Shown here: in pieces, positions 32,232 to 39,449 of the stretch
How the letters are laid out: the number at the start of each line of letters is the position of its first letter
Numbering within the stretch: position 1 is the first letter of the stretch
DNA from: Rhodospirillaceae bacterium
GTDB taxonomy: Bacteria > Pseudomonadota > Alphaproteobacteria > SMXQ01
Direction: 5' to 3'
Length of the DNA: 39,449 nt
Assembly (NCBI GenBank): GCA_947474495.1
Contig: CANJIM010000027.1
Span: forward strand, 1 to 39,449
Position numbers and translations under genes: made by a program
Notes under the pieces: model-generated
Databases searched by the model: none
What the model saw: only the letters and a program-made list of their open reading frames with translations
What the model was told of the DNA's origin: nothing

Positions 32232-33419
32232 ATGTCCAGCCAAAAGCCAGAGATCGCCATCGTCGGCGCCGGCATGGGCGGCCTGACGGCCGCCGCCACC
32301 CTTCTGCGGCGCGGGTTCAAGGTTCAGGTTTATGAACAGGCCGAGCGTTTCCTGCGCATCGGCGCCGGCATCCAGATGGCGGCCAATCCGATGAAGGTGC
32401 TGCGCGCTCTGGGATTGGAAGACCGCTTGCGGCAGACCGCGTTCCAGCATCGTGCGCGCTTGCATCGCGATTACGATACCGGCCGTATCAACTCCGAGTT
32501 CGATATGTACAGCGTCGAGCAGAAGTACGGCGCGCCGCATCTGATGATGCATCGTGGCGATCTTCATGCGGCGCTGCTCTCTCTGCTGCCGCCGGACATC
32601 GTGCATCTTAACAAGAAGATGAAGGGCTTCACGCAGGATGCCGATGGCGTCACCTTGAATTTCGTCGACGGCACGCAGGCGCGTGCCGACGCCCTGGTGG
32701 GCGCCGATGGCGTGCACTCGATCGTCCGCAGCCAGCTGTTCGGCAATGAATCGCCGAACTACACGGGCCGTCTCGCCTACCGCGCGACTTTCCCGGCCCA
32801 TCTGCTCAAGGGCGTCGATATCGGCGACGTCGCCACCAAATGGTGGGGGCCCGATCGCCATATCGTCATCTATTACATCACGGCGAAGAAGGACGAAGTC
32901 TACTTCACGACGAGCATTCCCGCGGAGAAGCCCGATCTCGAATCCTGGTCGCTCAAGGGCGATCTCGGCGAATTGCGCGCGGCGTTCAAGGATTTCCATC
33001 CTGACGTCCGCGCCGTGCTGGACGCCTGCCCCGACACGCACAAATGGCCGATCTACGACCGCGAGCCGCAGACGAGCTGGGGCAGGGGCCGTGTCTATCT
33101 GCTGGGCGATGCCTGCCATCCGATGACGCCCTACATGGCGCAGGGCGCCGCCTCGGCGATCGAAGACGCGGCGGTGCTGGCGCGCTGCTTCGAGGGGGTC
33201 GATAAAGCCGGCATCAACGGCGCGTTCCGTCAGTACGAGGCGACGCGGTTGCCGCGCGCATCGAAAATCCAAAGCTTGTCGCATCTCAACAAGCGCGAGT
33301 GGATGCGCGTGGACGCCGCCGCGCCGGAAGCCGCCACCAAGGAAAAGGCCGATCCTGGTTGGGTCTACGGCTATGACGCCTGGACCGCACCGCTCGCCAA
33401 GCCAGAGATGGCCGTTTAA
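32232..33419 (+). CDS. FAD-dependent monooxygenase, NicC-like (6-hydroxynicotinate 3-monooxygenase family)
   Basis: A 395-residue class A flavoprotein hydroxylase with GAGMGG (12-17) for the dinucleotide, GADGVHS (157-163) and GDACHPM (292-298) for FAD. From memory it shares unusually specific stretches with Pseudomonas NicC: HRGDLHA, KWW..DRH (with H210 and Y214 kept), MAQGA...AIEDAA and DPGWVYGYD near the end. The NicC histidine of the GAGIH segment is Q48 here, so the substrate may differ. Hydroxylation with NAD(P)H and O2 of a hydroxylated pyridine or benzoate carboxylate, perhaps with loss of CO2, is expected. It is the first gene of the LysR-controlled cluster. Confidence 0.85.
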   Translation: MSSQKPEIAIVGAGMGGLTAAATLLRRGFKVQVYEQAERFLRIGAGIQMAANPMKVLRALGLEDRLRQTAFQHRARLHRDYDTGRINSEFDMYSVEQKYGAPHLMMHRGDLHAALLSLLPPDIVHLNKKMKGFTQDADGVTLNFVDGTQARADALVGADGVHSIVRSQLFGNESPNYTGRLAYRATFPAHLLKGVDIGDVATKWWGPDRHIVIYYITAKKDEVYFTTSIPAEKPDLESWSLKGDLGELRAAFKDFHPDVRAVLDACPDTHKWPIYDREPQTSWGRGRVYLLGDACHPMTPYMAQGAASAIEDAAVLARCFEGVDKAGINGAFRQYEATRLPRASKIQSLSHLNKREWMRVDAAAPEAATKEKADPGWVYGYDAWTAPLAKPEMAV

Positions 33420-33478
33420 GTCTCCGCACAACGGCCCCTGAAGGCCGATCAAGACGCAATAGGACAGGGAAAAGCAAA

Positions 33479-34528
33479 ATGCACAGCAACCCGACGATGA
33501 TCACCGGGGATTTGAAATATATTCGCTTGCCGTTCACCACCAACGTGAAGCCCGGCATGCAGGTGCTGGTTGTCACCGATACGGCACATGATCCGCGCGT
33601 GTGGCAGGTGATCATGAGCACCATCAGCGAGATGGGCGCCGAGCCCACGCTGGCGATGTTCGATCCGCGCCCGGCCGACTATTTCGATCCGCCGAAGGCC
33701 GTCTGCGAGGCCATGCTGAAGGCAGACGTCAACGTGCTGCTCTGCACCACGGGCATGCTGCACGCCAAGGCGAACTTCGAAGCGATGCGCGCCGGCGTGC
33801 CGGTGATCTGCATGGACGGCGGGATGACGCTGGAGATGTTCCAGTCCGGCGCCGTCACCGAAGATCAGAAGCAGATGGCGGTGCGCCAGCATTACGTAGC
33901 CACCAACATCTTCGGTCGGGACGCCAAGATGGTGCGCGTAACCACCAAGTTCGGCACCGACTTCACCTATAGCGTCGAAGGCCGCATCCATGTTCCGGCG
34001 CTGCCGGGCGACGATTTCGTGCCCTACAAGATCACCTCGATGACGCGTAACAAGAACTTCCCGCGTCCGCGCTTCCTCTACCCGAACGGCGAATTCAACA
34101 TTCCGCCGGTCGAAAACTCGGCCAACGGCAAGCTCGTCATCGACCTGTCGATGCACCAGTTCGACCGCCTGAAGAGCCATATCGAGCTGACCGTGAAAGA
34201 CGGCATCATCACCGGCATCGACGGCGGCCCGGAAGCCTGGACCTTGCGCAACTATCTTGAGAAGTTCGGCGACGAGAATTGCTACGTCTGCCCGGCGGAA
34301 GCCTCGGTCGGCATCAATTCCAAGGCCGTGGTGCGCGGCGTGCAGCGCGAAGATAAGAACATCATGGGCTCGATGCATTTCGGCATCGGCACCAACATCG
34401 ACGTCGGCGGCACTATTCATTCGAACATCCACCTCGACGGCGTGGTTCTCGAGCCAACGGTCTATGTCGATGGCGACAAGCGCATGGAGCATGGCCGCTT
34501 CCTGCGCAACGTCGAAGGACCGATGTAA
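33479..34528 (+). CDS. NicX-like (2,5-dihydroxypyridine 5,6-dioxygenase/M29-like) enzyme
   Basis: A 349-residue protein of the fold shared by M29 aminopeptidases and NicX. The blocks RVTTKFGTDFTY, LVIDLSMHQFDRLKSHIEL and DGIITGIDGGPEAWTLRNYL run parallel to NicX as I remember it. NicX binds iron through two His and one Asp. The pair H318 and D320 in NIHLDG is present, but the first histidine position falls in CPAEASVGIN, probably E274. It may be a ring-opening dioxygenase with altered metal site or a hydrolase of the same fold. It lies 59 bases after the NicC-like gene, with a GGACAGGGA ribosome-binding region. Confidence 0.75.
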   Translation: MHSNPTMITGDLKYIRLPFTTNVKPGMQVLVVTDTAHDPRVWQVIMSTISEMGAEPTLAMFDPRPADYFDPPKAVCEAMLKADVNVLLCTTGMLHAKANFEAMRAGVPVICMDGGMTLEMFQSGAVTEDQKQMAVRQHYVATNIFGRDAKMVRVTTKFGTDFTYSVEGRIHVPALPGDDFVPYKITSMTRNKNFPRPRFLYPNGEFNIPPVENSANGKLVIDLSMHQFDRLKSHIELTVKDGIITGIDGGPEAWTLRNYLEKFGDENCYVCPAEASVGINSKAVVRGVQREDKNIMGSMHFGIGTNIDVGGTIHSNIHLDGVVLEPTVYVDGDKRMEHGRFLRNVEGPM

Positions 34529-34556
34529 GCAAGCGGTTCGGCAGAAGAGCCAAGCG

Positions 34557-35336
34557 ATGCGCTTCCGTCTGACGTCAGGAAGGAGCGTCAGCTACTCGGT
34601 GCGCGGCACCGGGCTGCCGATCGCCTTGTTGCATCCGATAGGCCTTTGCGGAGATTTCTGGGAGCCGGTGGTCGAGCGCCTCGCGTCTGATTACCGGCTG
34701 CTGGCCATCGATTTGCCAGGCCATGGCGACAGCGATGTCTCGGCCGGTGCCTACACATTGGACGGCATCGCCGGCGACTGCCTGGAAATGTTGGGCGTGT
34801 TGACAGGCCCTAGCATCGTTGTCGGCTGCTCCATGGGTAGCGCGGTGGCGCAATCGATGGTGGTTAAGGACGCCGGCATGGTGAAGGCAGCCGTATTCGC
34901 CAACGGTTCGGGCCCCCGCACCGGTGGTCGCACGGATGTCTTGGAACAACGCGCGGCGCTTGCCGAGCGCGGCATGACTAACATTGTCGATGACAACATC
35001 GACAGATGGTTCAGCAAAAGCTTCGCGGCGTCTCATCCGGACGTCGTCGCCAAGGTCTCCGGCTGGCTGCTGAACGGCGATCCAACGGTTCACGCCTGGG
35101 GCTGGCGCGCGCTGGCCGGACGCACCGACGCCTACGCCAAGATTCGCGTGCCGGTTCTCACCATTGCGGGTTCGGAGGATGCCTCTGCGTCGCCGGCCTC
35201 GGTCAAGGCGCTGGCCGATGTCTTGCCGGATGCGCGCTACGTCGAGCTGGCTGGCGCCGGACATATGGCGCCGATCGAACAGGCGGACGCGTTCGTCGCC
35301 GCCGTGCGCAGTTTTTTGAAGGATGTCGGACTTTAA
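34557..35336 (+). CDS. Alpha/beta-hydrolase, NicD/enol-lactonase-like
   Basis: A 259-residue cytoplasmic alpha/beta-hydrolase with the catalytic triad S92 (GCSMG elbow), D208 (GSEDAS) and H236 (GAGHMAP), and the LPGHGDS segment. Its size and pattern fit 3-oxoadipate enol-lactonases and NicD, the N-formylmaleamate deformylase that acts just after NicX. The order NicC-like, NicX-like, NicD-like supports hydrolysis of the ring-cleavage product. A longer frame from 34257 is a shadow of the preceding gene; the ATG at 34557 gives the normal start, though its ribosome-binding site is weak. Confidence 0.88.
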   Translation: MRFRLTSGRSVSYSVRGTGLPIALLHPIGLCGDFWEPVVERLASDYRLLAIDLPGHGDSDVSAGAYTLDGIAGDCLEMLGVLTGPSIVVGCSMGSAVAQSMVVKDAGMVKAAVFANGSGPRTGGRTDVLEQRAALAERGMTNIVDDNIDRWFSKSFAASHPDVVAKVSGWLLNGDPTVHAWGWRALAGRTDAYAKIRVPVLTIAGSEDASASPASVKALADVLPDARYVELAGAGHMAPIEQADAFVAAVRSFLKDVGL

Positions 35337-35491
35337 GAACGCCTAGAGACGATAGAGACAGGGATGGCCGTCAGAAGCGCAACTGAAGACGCTTCGTAGC
35401 TTGGATAAGCGAGTGAAGAGCGATATCGGCCGGTCCGAAGGACTGATGAGTCGAAATTTTGCCAATTCAGAAAGAACTGGGAGACTTTATA

Positions 35492-36523
35492 ATGAAGACC
35501 TTGCGTGTGGTGGGAAGCTTGGCCGTTGTGGCGGCTGCCATGGCGTTGCCGGCGCCGGCTTTCGCACAATCCGTCGAGCAGTTTTACAAGGGCAAGCAGG
35601 TCAAGCTGCTGGTGGGCTCGGGCGCGGGCGGCGGCGGCGATGTCTTCGCGCGCATCTTCGCTAAGCATCTGCCGAAGCACCTGCCGGGCGCGCCGACCAT
35701 CGTCGTGCAGAACGTGCCGGCGGCCGGCGGCGTTGTCGCTACGGCGCAGCTCTACAATACGCAGCCGCGCGACGGCACGGCGATCGCCGCGGTAATGCGC
35801 ACCATTCCGATGATGCCGCTGCTGGTCGAAAAAGACGTCAACTTCGATTCTCGCAAGCTGAACTGGCTCGGCAGCCTGAACAAGGAAAGCAATGTCATCA
35901 TCGTGTGGCATACCTCTCCGGTGCAAACGTTCGATGACGTTTTCAAGCGCGAGACCATCGTCGGCACCACCGGCGGCAGTTCGGACAGCAACGTCTACGC
36001 GCTGCTACTGAATCAGACGCTCGGCACGAAATTCAAGATCGTCGGCGGTTACCCCGGCGGTCCCGATATCGATCTCGCCATGGAGCGCGGCGAAGTCGAA
36101 GGCCGCGTCAGCATCACCTGGACGTCTTTGAAGAGCGGCCGTTCGGAATGGCTGCGCGACAAGAAGGTGCGGGTGCTGGCGCAGATGGCTTTGACCGCGA
36201 ATCCGGAACTGCCGGGCGTTCCCAACGTCCTCGATCTGGTCAAGGATCCCAAGGATAGCCAGGTCTATGAATTCCTCTTCGCGCGCCAAGAAGCCGGGCG
36301 CCCGTTCGTCGCCCCGCCGGAAGTGCCGGCGGACCGTCTCGCCGCGCTGCGCAAGGCCCTGGCCGATGTCGCCAACGACAAGGCCTTCGTCAGCGAAATC
36401 GAAAACGGCGGCGGCTCGATCGAGCTACTGACCGGCGAGGAGACCCAAGCCCTGGTCGAGAAGTACTACGCGACGTCTCCCGACGTCCTCAAGGCGGTGC
36501 GCGCCGCCTTGGACCCGACCTGA
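35492..36523 (+). CDS. Tripartite tricarboxylate transporter TctC/Bug-family binding protein
   Basis: A 343-residue periplasmic binding protein with a textbook signal peptide (MKTLRVVGSLAVVAAAMALP, cleavage near AFA|QS at about 24), then VKLLVGSGAGGGGDVFAR and VVQNVPAAGGVVATAQLY. GGGAG eight bases before the ATG at 35492 fixes the start; the frame extends eleven codons further upstream without a ribosome-binding site. TATAAT overlaps the start codon, probably by chance. It sits inside the nicotinate-like cluster, so it is the best candidate for binding the substrate of that pathway. No membrane partner is encoded here. Confidence 0.93.
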   Translation: MKTLRVVGSLAVVAAAMALPAPAFAQSVEQFYKGKQVKLLVGSGAGGGGDVFARIFAKHLPKHLPGAPTIVVQNVPAAGGVVATAQLYNTQPRDGTAIAAVMRTIPMMPLLVEKDVNFDSRKLNWLGSLNKESNVIIVWHTSPVQTFDDVFKRETIVGTTGGSSDSNVYALLLNQTLGTKFKIVGGYPGGPDIDLAMERGEVEGRVSITWTSLKSGRSEWLRDKKVRVLAQMALTANPELPGVPNVLDLVKDPKDSQVYEFLFARQEAGRPFVAPPEVPADRLAALRKALADVANDKAFVSEIENGGGSIELLTGEETQALVEKYYATSPDVLKAVRAALDPT

Positions 36524-36539
36524 GCGACGGGAATATCCC

Positions 36540-37307
36540 ATGGCCAGGGAAACGTCCCAAGCCCTGCAGCCCGAACTGTCCGGCAAAGTCGCCATCGTCA
36601 CCGGCGCGTCGCGCCGGATGGGGAAGGCGATCGCCTTGAGGTTGGCGGAGGCGGGCGTCGTCGTGGTGGTGAACGCGAAGACTTCGGCGGCGAGCGCCGC
36701 CGAAGTCGTCCGCACCATTGAAGGGCGCGGCGGCAAGGGGATTTCCGTGCTAGCCGACGTGACCGACCCGGAGGCCGTGCGTGGCATGGTCGAGAAGACC
36801 GTTGGCGCTTTTGGGCGCATCGACATTCTCGTCAACACCCTTGCCATCCGCCATCACGATTCCTTGGCGGAAACGACGCTGGCCTCCTGGCATGAGGTGC
36901 TGGCGAGCGTACTCGACAGCACTTTTCTTTGCGCCCAGGCCTGCGCGCCGCATTTGATCGCCAGCAAGGGCGCCATCGTCAATATCGGCGGCGCGTCGGC
37001 GCATTTCGGACAAAAGCACCATGCGGCGGTGATGACCGCCAAGATGGGCCTGATCGGCCTCACCCGTGCGCTCGCGCTCGATCTCGGCCCCGACGTGGTG
37101 GCCAATTGCCTTATTCCGGGCCGCATCGAAGCGTCGGAAGACCGCCGATCCGCCACGCCGCGCTATCCGATGGAGCGAATTCCCGCCGGCCGCGCTGGCA
37201 GCCTCGAAGAAGTCGCCGAAGCCGTTATCATGCTGTGCAATCCGCGCAGCCGCTTCATCAACGCGCAGGCGATCCACATCAGCGGCGGCATGCTGTTCGG
37301 GATTTAG
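36540..37307 (+). CDS. SDR-family protein lacking the catalytic Ser-Tyr pair
   Basis: A 255-residue Rossmann protein with the SDR cofactor motif TGASRRMG (21-28), DVTD (73-76) and a closing INAQAIHISGGMLFG. The active site is altered: the Tyr-x3-Lys pair reads V164-MTA-K168, and the usual Ser position is Gly in NIGGASAHFG; the NNAG motif is NTLA. I recall similar Tyr-less members in TctC-rich proteobacteria, so this is a subgroup rather than a mutation. It may bind NAD(P) but reduce poorly or act by another mechanism. It starts 17 bases after the TctC stop. Confidence 0.85.
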   Translation: MARETSQALQPELSGKVAIVTGASRRMGKAIALRLAEAGVVVVVNAKTSAASAAEVVRTIEGRGGKGISVLADVTDPEAVRGMVEKTVGAFGRIDILVNTLAIRHHDSLAETTLASWHEVLASVLDSTFLCAQACAPHLIASKGAIVNIGGASAHFGQKHHAAVMTAKMGLIGLTRALALDLGPDVVANCLIPGRIEASEDRRSATPRYPMERIPAGRAGSLEEVAEAVIMLCNPRSRFINAQAIHISGGMLFGI

Positions 37308-37342
37308 TAGGTCAGCGCTTCTCTAAGTTAAACGGGTGAGAC

Positions 37343-38725
37343 ATGGGCCACGGCGGCCAAGAGATCAGCGGCGAGATGCGGACCCTCAGCACCTTCATAG
37401 CCGAAGCGCGCAACGCAACCTTGCCCGCACACGCCGTGGAAGCGGCCGAACATCACATTCTCGATACGCTGGCGGCGATTATCTCTGGCACGCGGCTGCA
37501 GCCCGGCTGGCTGGGTATCGGCTATGCCCGTGACCTGGGCGGCGTGCCGGAAGCCTCGATCCTCGGCACGCCCATCGTGACAAGCGCCGCCACCGCCGCG
37601 CTCGCCAACGGCATCTCGGCCCATTCCGACGAAACCGACGATTCGCACTTCACGTCGCGTACCCACCCGGGTGCCGCCATCCTTCCGGCGGCCCTGGCGG
37701 TCGCCGAGCTGCGTCATGCCGGCGGCGGCGAGTTCTTGCGCGCGGTGACCGCCGGCTACGATGTCGGCTGCCGTCTCGTTCATGCCCTCGACATGCGCGG
37801 CTTCGCCGCGTTGCACCGTAGCTGCCACGGTTTCGGCGGCACCTTCGGTGCCGGCGTCGCCGCCGGCGTGCTGCATGGCTTTGATGCGGCGCAGATACGC
37901 CATTTGCTGTCCTACTGCGCGCAGTCGGCGTCCGGCTGCGGCGCTTACATGCATGACCGCGGCCATATCGAGAAAGCCTTCGTCTATTCTGGCAAGCCGG
38001 CGCAGAGCGGCGTCATGGCGGCCGGCATGGTGGCAGCGGGCTTCACCGGCGCCGACGACGTATTCAGCGGCGACCGCAATTTCCTCGATGCCTATGCGGC
38101 CAAGCCGGATCGCGCGGCTTTGATCGACGGCCTCGGCGAGCGCTATGAGATCGTCCGGACCAACATCAAGAAATGGTGCGTCGGCTCGCCGATCCAGGGG
38201 GCGCTCGACGGCATCGCGGCGATCCGCGAAGCGCGCGCCGTCCTGGCCGACGACGTCGATCATGTGCGCGTGCATTTGGCGCCGGCCAACTTGAAGACGG
38301 TGGATAACCGGCCGATCCCGAACGTGAACATTCAACATCTCGTCGCCTTGATGTTGATTTCCGGCACGGTCGGCTTCGCCGAATCGCATGATCCGGCCTT
38401 GATGGACGATCCTGCGCTGAGCGCCCTGCGCAAGCGCGTGAGCCTGGTGCCGAGCGACGAGTTGGATCGCGCCAAGCCGCCGCGCCAAACCATCGTCGAG
38501 ATCGCCCTGAAGGACGGCAGCCTTTTGTCCCAGCGCGTTGTGGCGGTGCGCGGCACGGCGGACAATCCGATGACGCGGGACGAGGTCGCCGCGAAGGCGC
38601 GTGATCTCATGACGCCGATCTTGGGCCAGGATCGCTGCGCGCGCCTGATCGATCAGGTCTTCGCGCTGCAGGGCGTCGCCGACATGGCGTCCCTGCGGCC
38701 TTTGCTGACGGCGGATGCGCCGTGA
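37343..38725 (+). CDS. MmgE/PrpD family protein (first of a pair)
   Basis: A 460-residue protein of the MmgE/PrpD fold, which includes 2-methylcitrate dehydratase, cis-aconitate decarboxylase and iminodisuccinate epimerase. Family blocks are ISAHSDETDD, RTHPGAAILPAALAVAE, AGYDVGCRLVHAL, and KKWCVGSPIQGALDG in the C-terminal lobe. The chemistry is usually dehydration, isomerisation or decarboxylation of a di- or tricarboxylic acid. The gene begins 36 bases after the SDR gene, and its last codons overlap the GTG of a second PrpD-type gene, suggesting a two-protein enzyme or consecutive steps. Confidence 0.9.
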   Translation: MGHGGQEISGEMRTLSTFIAEARNATLPAHAVEAAEHHILDTLAAIISGTRLQPGWLGIGYARDLGGVPEASILGTPIVTSAATAALANGISAHSDETDDSHFTSRTHPGAAILPAALAVAELRHAGGGEFLRAVTAGYDVGCRLVHALDMRGFAALHRSCHGFGGTFGAGVAAGVLHGFDAAQIRHLLSYCAQSASGCGAYMHDRGHIEKAFVYSGKPAQSGVMAAGMVAAGFTGADDVFSGDRNFLDAYAAKPDRAALIDGLGERYEIVRTNIKKWCVGSPIQGALDGIAAIREARAVLADDVDHVRVHLAPANLKTVDNRPIPNVNIQHLVALMLISGTVGFAESHDPALMDDPALSALRKRVSLVPSDELDRAKPPRQTIVEIALKDGSLLSQRVVAVRGTADNPMTRDEVAAKARDLMTPILGQDRCARLIDQVFALQGVADMASLRPLLTADAP

Positions 38726-39449
38726 CGCTGGCCATCGAACAACTCGCCGCGTGGAGCCTGGCGCCGCACGAAGCGTTTCGCTCGGACCTGGCGCAGCGCC
38801 AGGCCCGACTCCTGCTGCTGGATGTGATCGGCTGCGCCTACGCGGCGATCGAGAGCGGCGCAGTCGATGCCGTTCTGGGGCTGACCGACGACATCGGCGG
38901 GGCGCCGCAGGCCACCGTGATCGGCCGCGCGGGCAAGACCTCCGTGCCGAACGCGGTGTTCGCCAACGGCGCCTTGATCCGCGTGCTCGACCTGAACGAC
39001 GTGATGTTCGCCGAGCGCGACGGCAAGCTCGCCGTCGCCGGCCATCCGAGCGAGAACATTCCGGCGGCTCTTGCCGTGGCCGAGGCCTTCGGTCTCACGG
39101 GCCGCAAGATGCTCGAAGCCGTCGTGCTCAATTATGAAGTTTACGGCCGCTTGCGCGAATTGATACCCGATACAGGCGCCTGGGATGGCGCGTCGGCGTC
39201 CGGCATGGCGGCAGCGGCGATAACGGGACGGTTGCTCGGCCTCGATTCCGAACGCCAGGCCCATGGGCTGGCGCTGGCGGCGGCGCGGTCGCCGACGCCG
39301 AAGATCGTGCGCAACGGCGAAATATCCGCCGCCAAATCCCTGGCCAACGCCTTCGCCATGCAAAGCGGCGTGCATTCGGCTTTGCTGGCGGCGAAGGGCG
39401 TGACGGGGCCGCTCGAAATTCTCGATGACCGCAAGGCCGGGCTTTTCCA
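38722..39449 (+). CDS. MmgE/PrpD family protein (second of a pair, 3' end outside window)
   Basis: The frame opens with GTG in a GTGA overlap with the preceding stop and stays open for 242 codons to the window end. It shows DVIGCAYAAIESGAVDAV, GHPSENIPAALAVAEAFG, a YEVYGRLREL segment and RNGEISAAKSLANAFAMQ, all typical of the MmgE/PrpD N-terminal helical domain. About 200 residues should be missing. It differs clearly from its neighbour, so the two are not a recent duplication. It probably forms a complex with it or catalyses the next step. Confidence 0.9.
   Translation, partial: MTLAIEQLAAWSLAPHEAFRSDLAQRQARLLLLDVIGCAYAAIESGAVDAVLGLTDDIGGAPQATVIGRAGKTSVPNAVFANGALIRVLDLNDVMFAERDGKLAVAGHPSENIPAALAVAEAFGLTGRKMLEAVVLNYEVYGRLRELIPDTGAWDGASASGMAAAAITGRLLGLDSERQAHGLALAAARSPTPKIVRNGEISAAKSLANAFAMQSGVHSALLAAKGVTGPLEILDDRKAGLF

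Noticed and set aside
32175-33452. 425-codon minus-strand frame opposite the NicC-like gene
   Set aside because: It is antisense to a strongly supported flavoprotein and has no recognisable family features.
35374-35395. GAAGCG/CGCTTC hairpin in the leader of the TctC gene at 35492, considered as a riboswitch
   Set aside because: A single 6-bp stem with no conserved aptamer features; it is not distinguishable from chance.
35488-35494. TATAAT overlapping the ATG at 35492
   Set aside because: A promoter here could not serve this start codon, which has a good ribosome-binding site upstream; it is taken as chance.

Overview
The window looks like chromosomal DNA of a GC-rich alphaproteobacterium, probably Hyphomicrobiales/Rhizobiales or a relative; this is inferred from gene content and order and no taxon was tested. 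Supporting signs are the housekeeping block (polyprenyl diphosphate synthase, DUF2007 protein, NPPY methyltransferase, glyQ, glyS, ygfZ), a palindromic intergenic repeat of the alphaproteobacterial type, and several unaccompanied TctC/Bug periplasmic binding proteins.

Layout. (1) 1-4150, minus strand: an enolase-superfamily enzyme followed by a binding protein, a fused double permease and an ATPase cut by the window edge, forming one ABC-importer operon. (2) 4410-10314, plus: a tightly packed acyl-CoA operon (class III CoA-transferase, Cys-less thiolase-like protein, DUF35 partner, TctC protein, ADP-forming acyl-CoA synthetase). A short gene remnant and an amidohydrolase-fold protein lacking every usual metal ligand follow. 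(3) 11849-18621: tRNA-Pro(CGG) with its own promoter, then conserved housekeeping genes. (4) 18794-25341, plus: an envelope-glycan operon (GT9, GT2, GT4, lipoprotein, asparagine synthase-like amidotransferase) overlapping into pyrC, then a tiny lipoprotein. (5) 25354-26491: small genes with two odd control regions, a G12 tract next to a start codon and a shared symmetric -10 between two divergent, apparently leaderless genes. (6) 26658-39449: an accessory catabolic region. It holds three intact TctC proteins and the fragment of another, two cupins, a twin-CDGSH protein, and a LysR regulator divergent from a cluster resembling the lower nicotinate pathway (NicC-like FAD monooxygenase, NicX-like ring-cleavage enzyme, NicD-like alpha/beta hydrolase). 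That cluster continues with a TctC protein, an atypical SDR and two MmgE/PrpD proteins, the last cut by the window end.

The most interesting signals are in region 6. A 75-bp LysR-promoter module occurs twice: once between lysR and the monooxygenase gene, and once upstream of a separate TctC gene, where the lysR reading frame is reduced to four codons and a stop. This suggests a two-promoter regulon run by one LysR protein. The cluster lacks nicE, nicF and nicAB within the window but has PrpD-family and SDR genes, so it may encode an undescribed degradation route for a hydroxylated N-heterocycle or related ring acid. All substrate assignments are inference.
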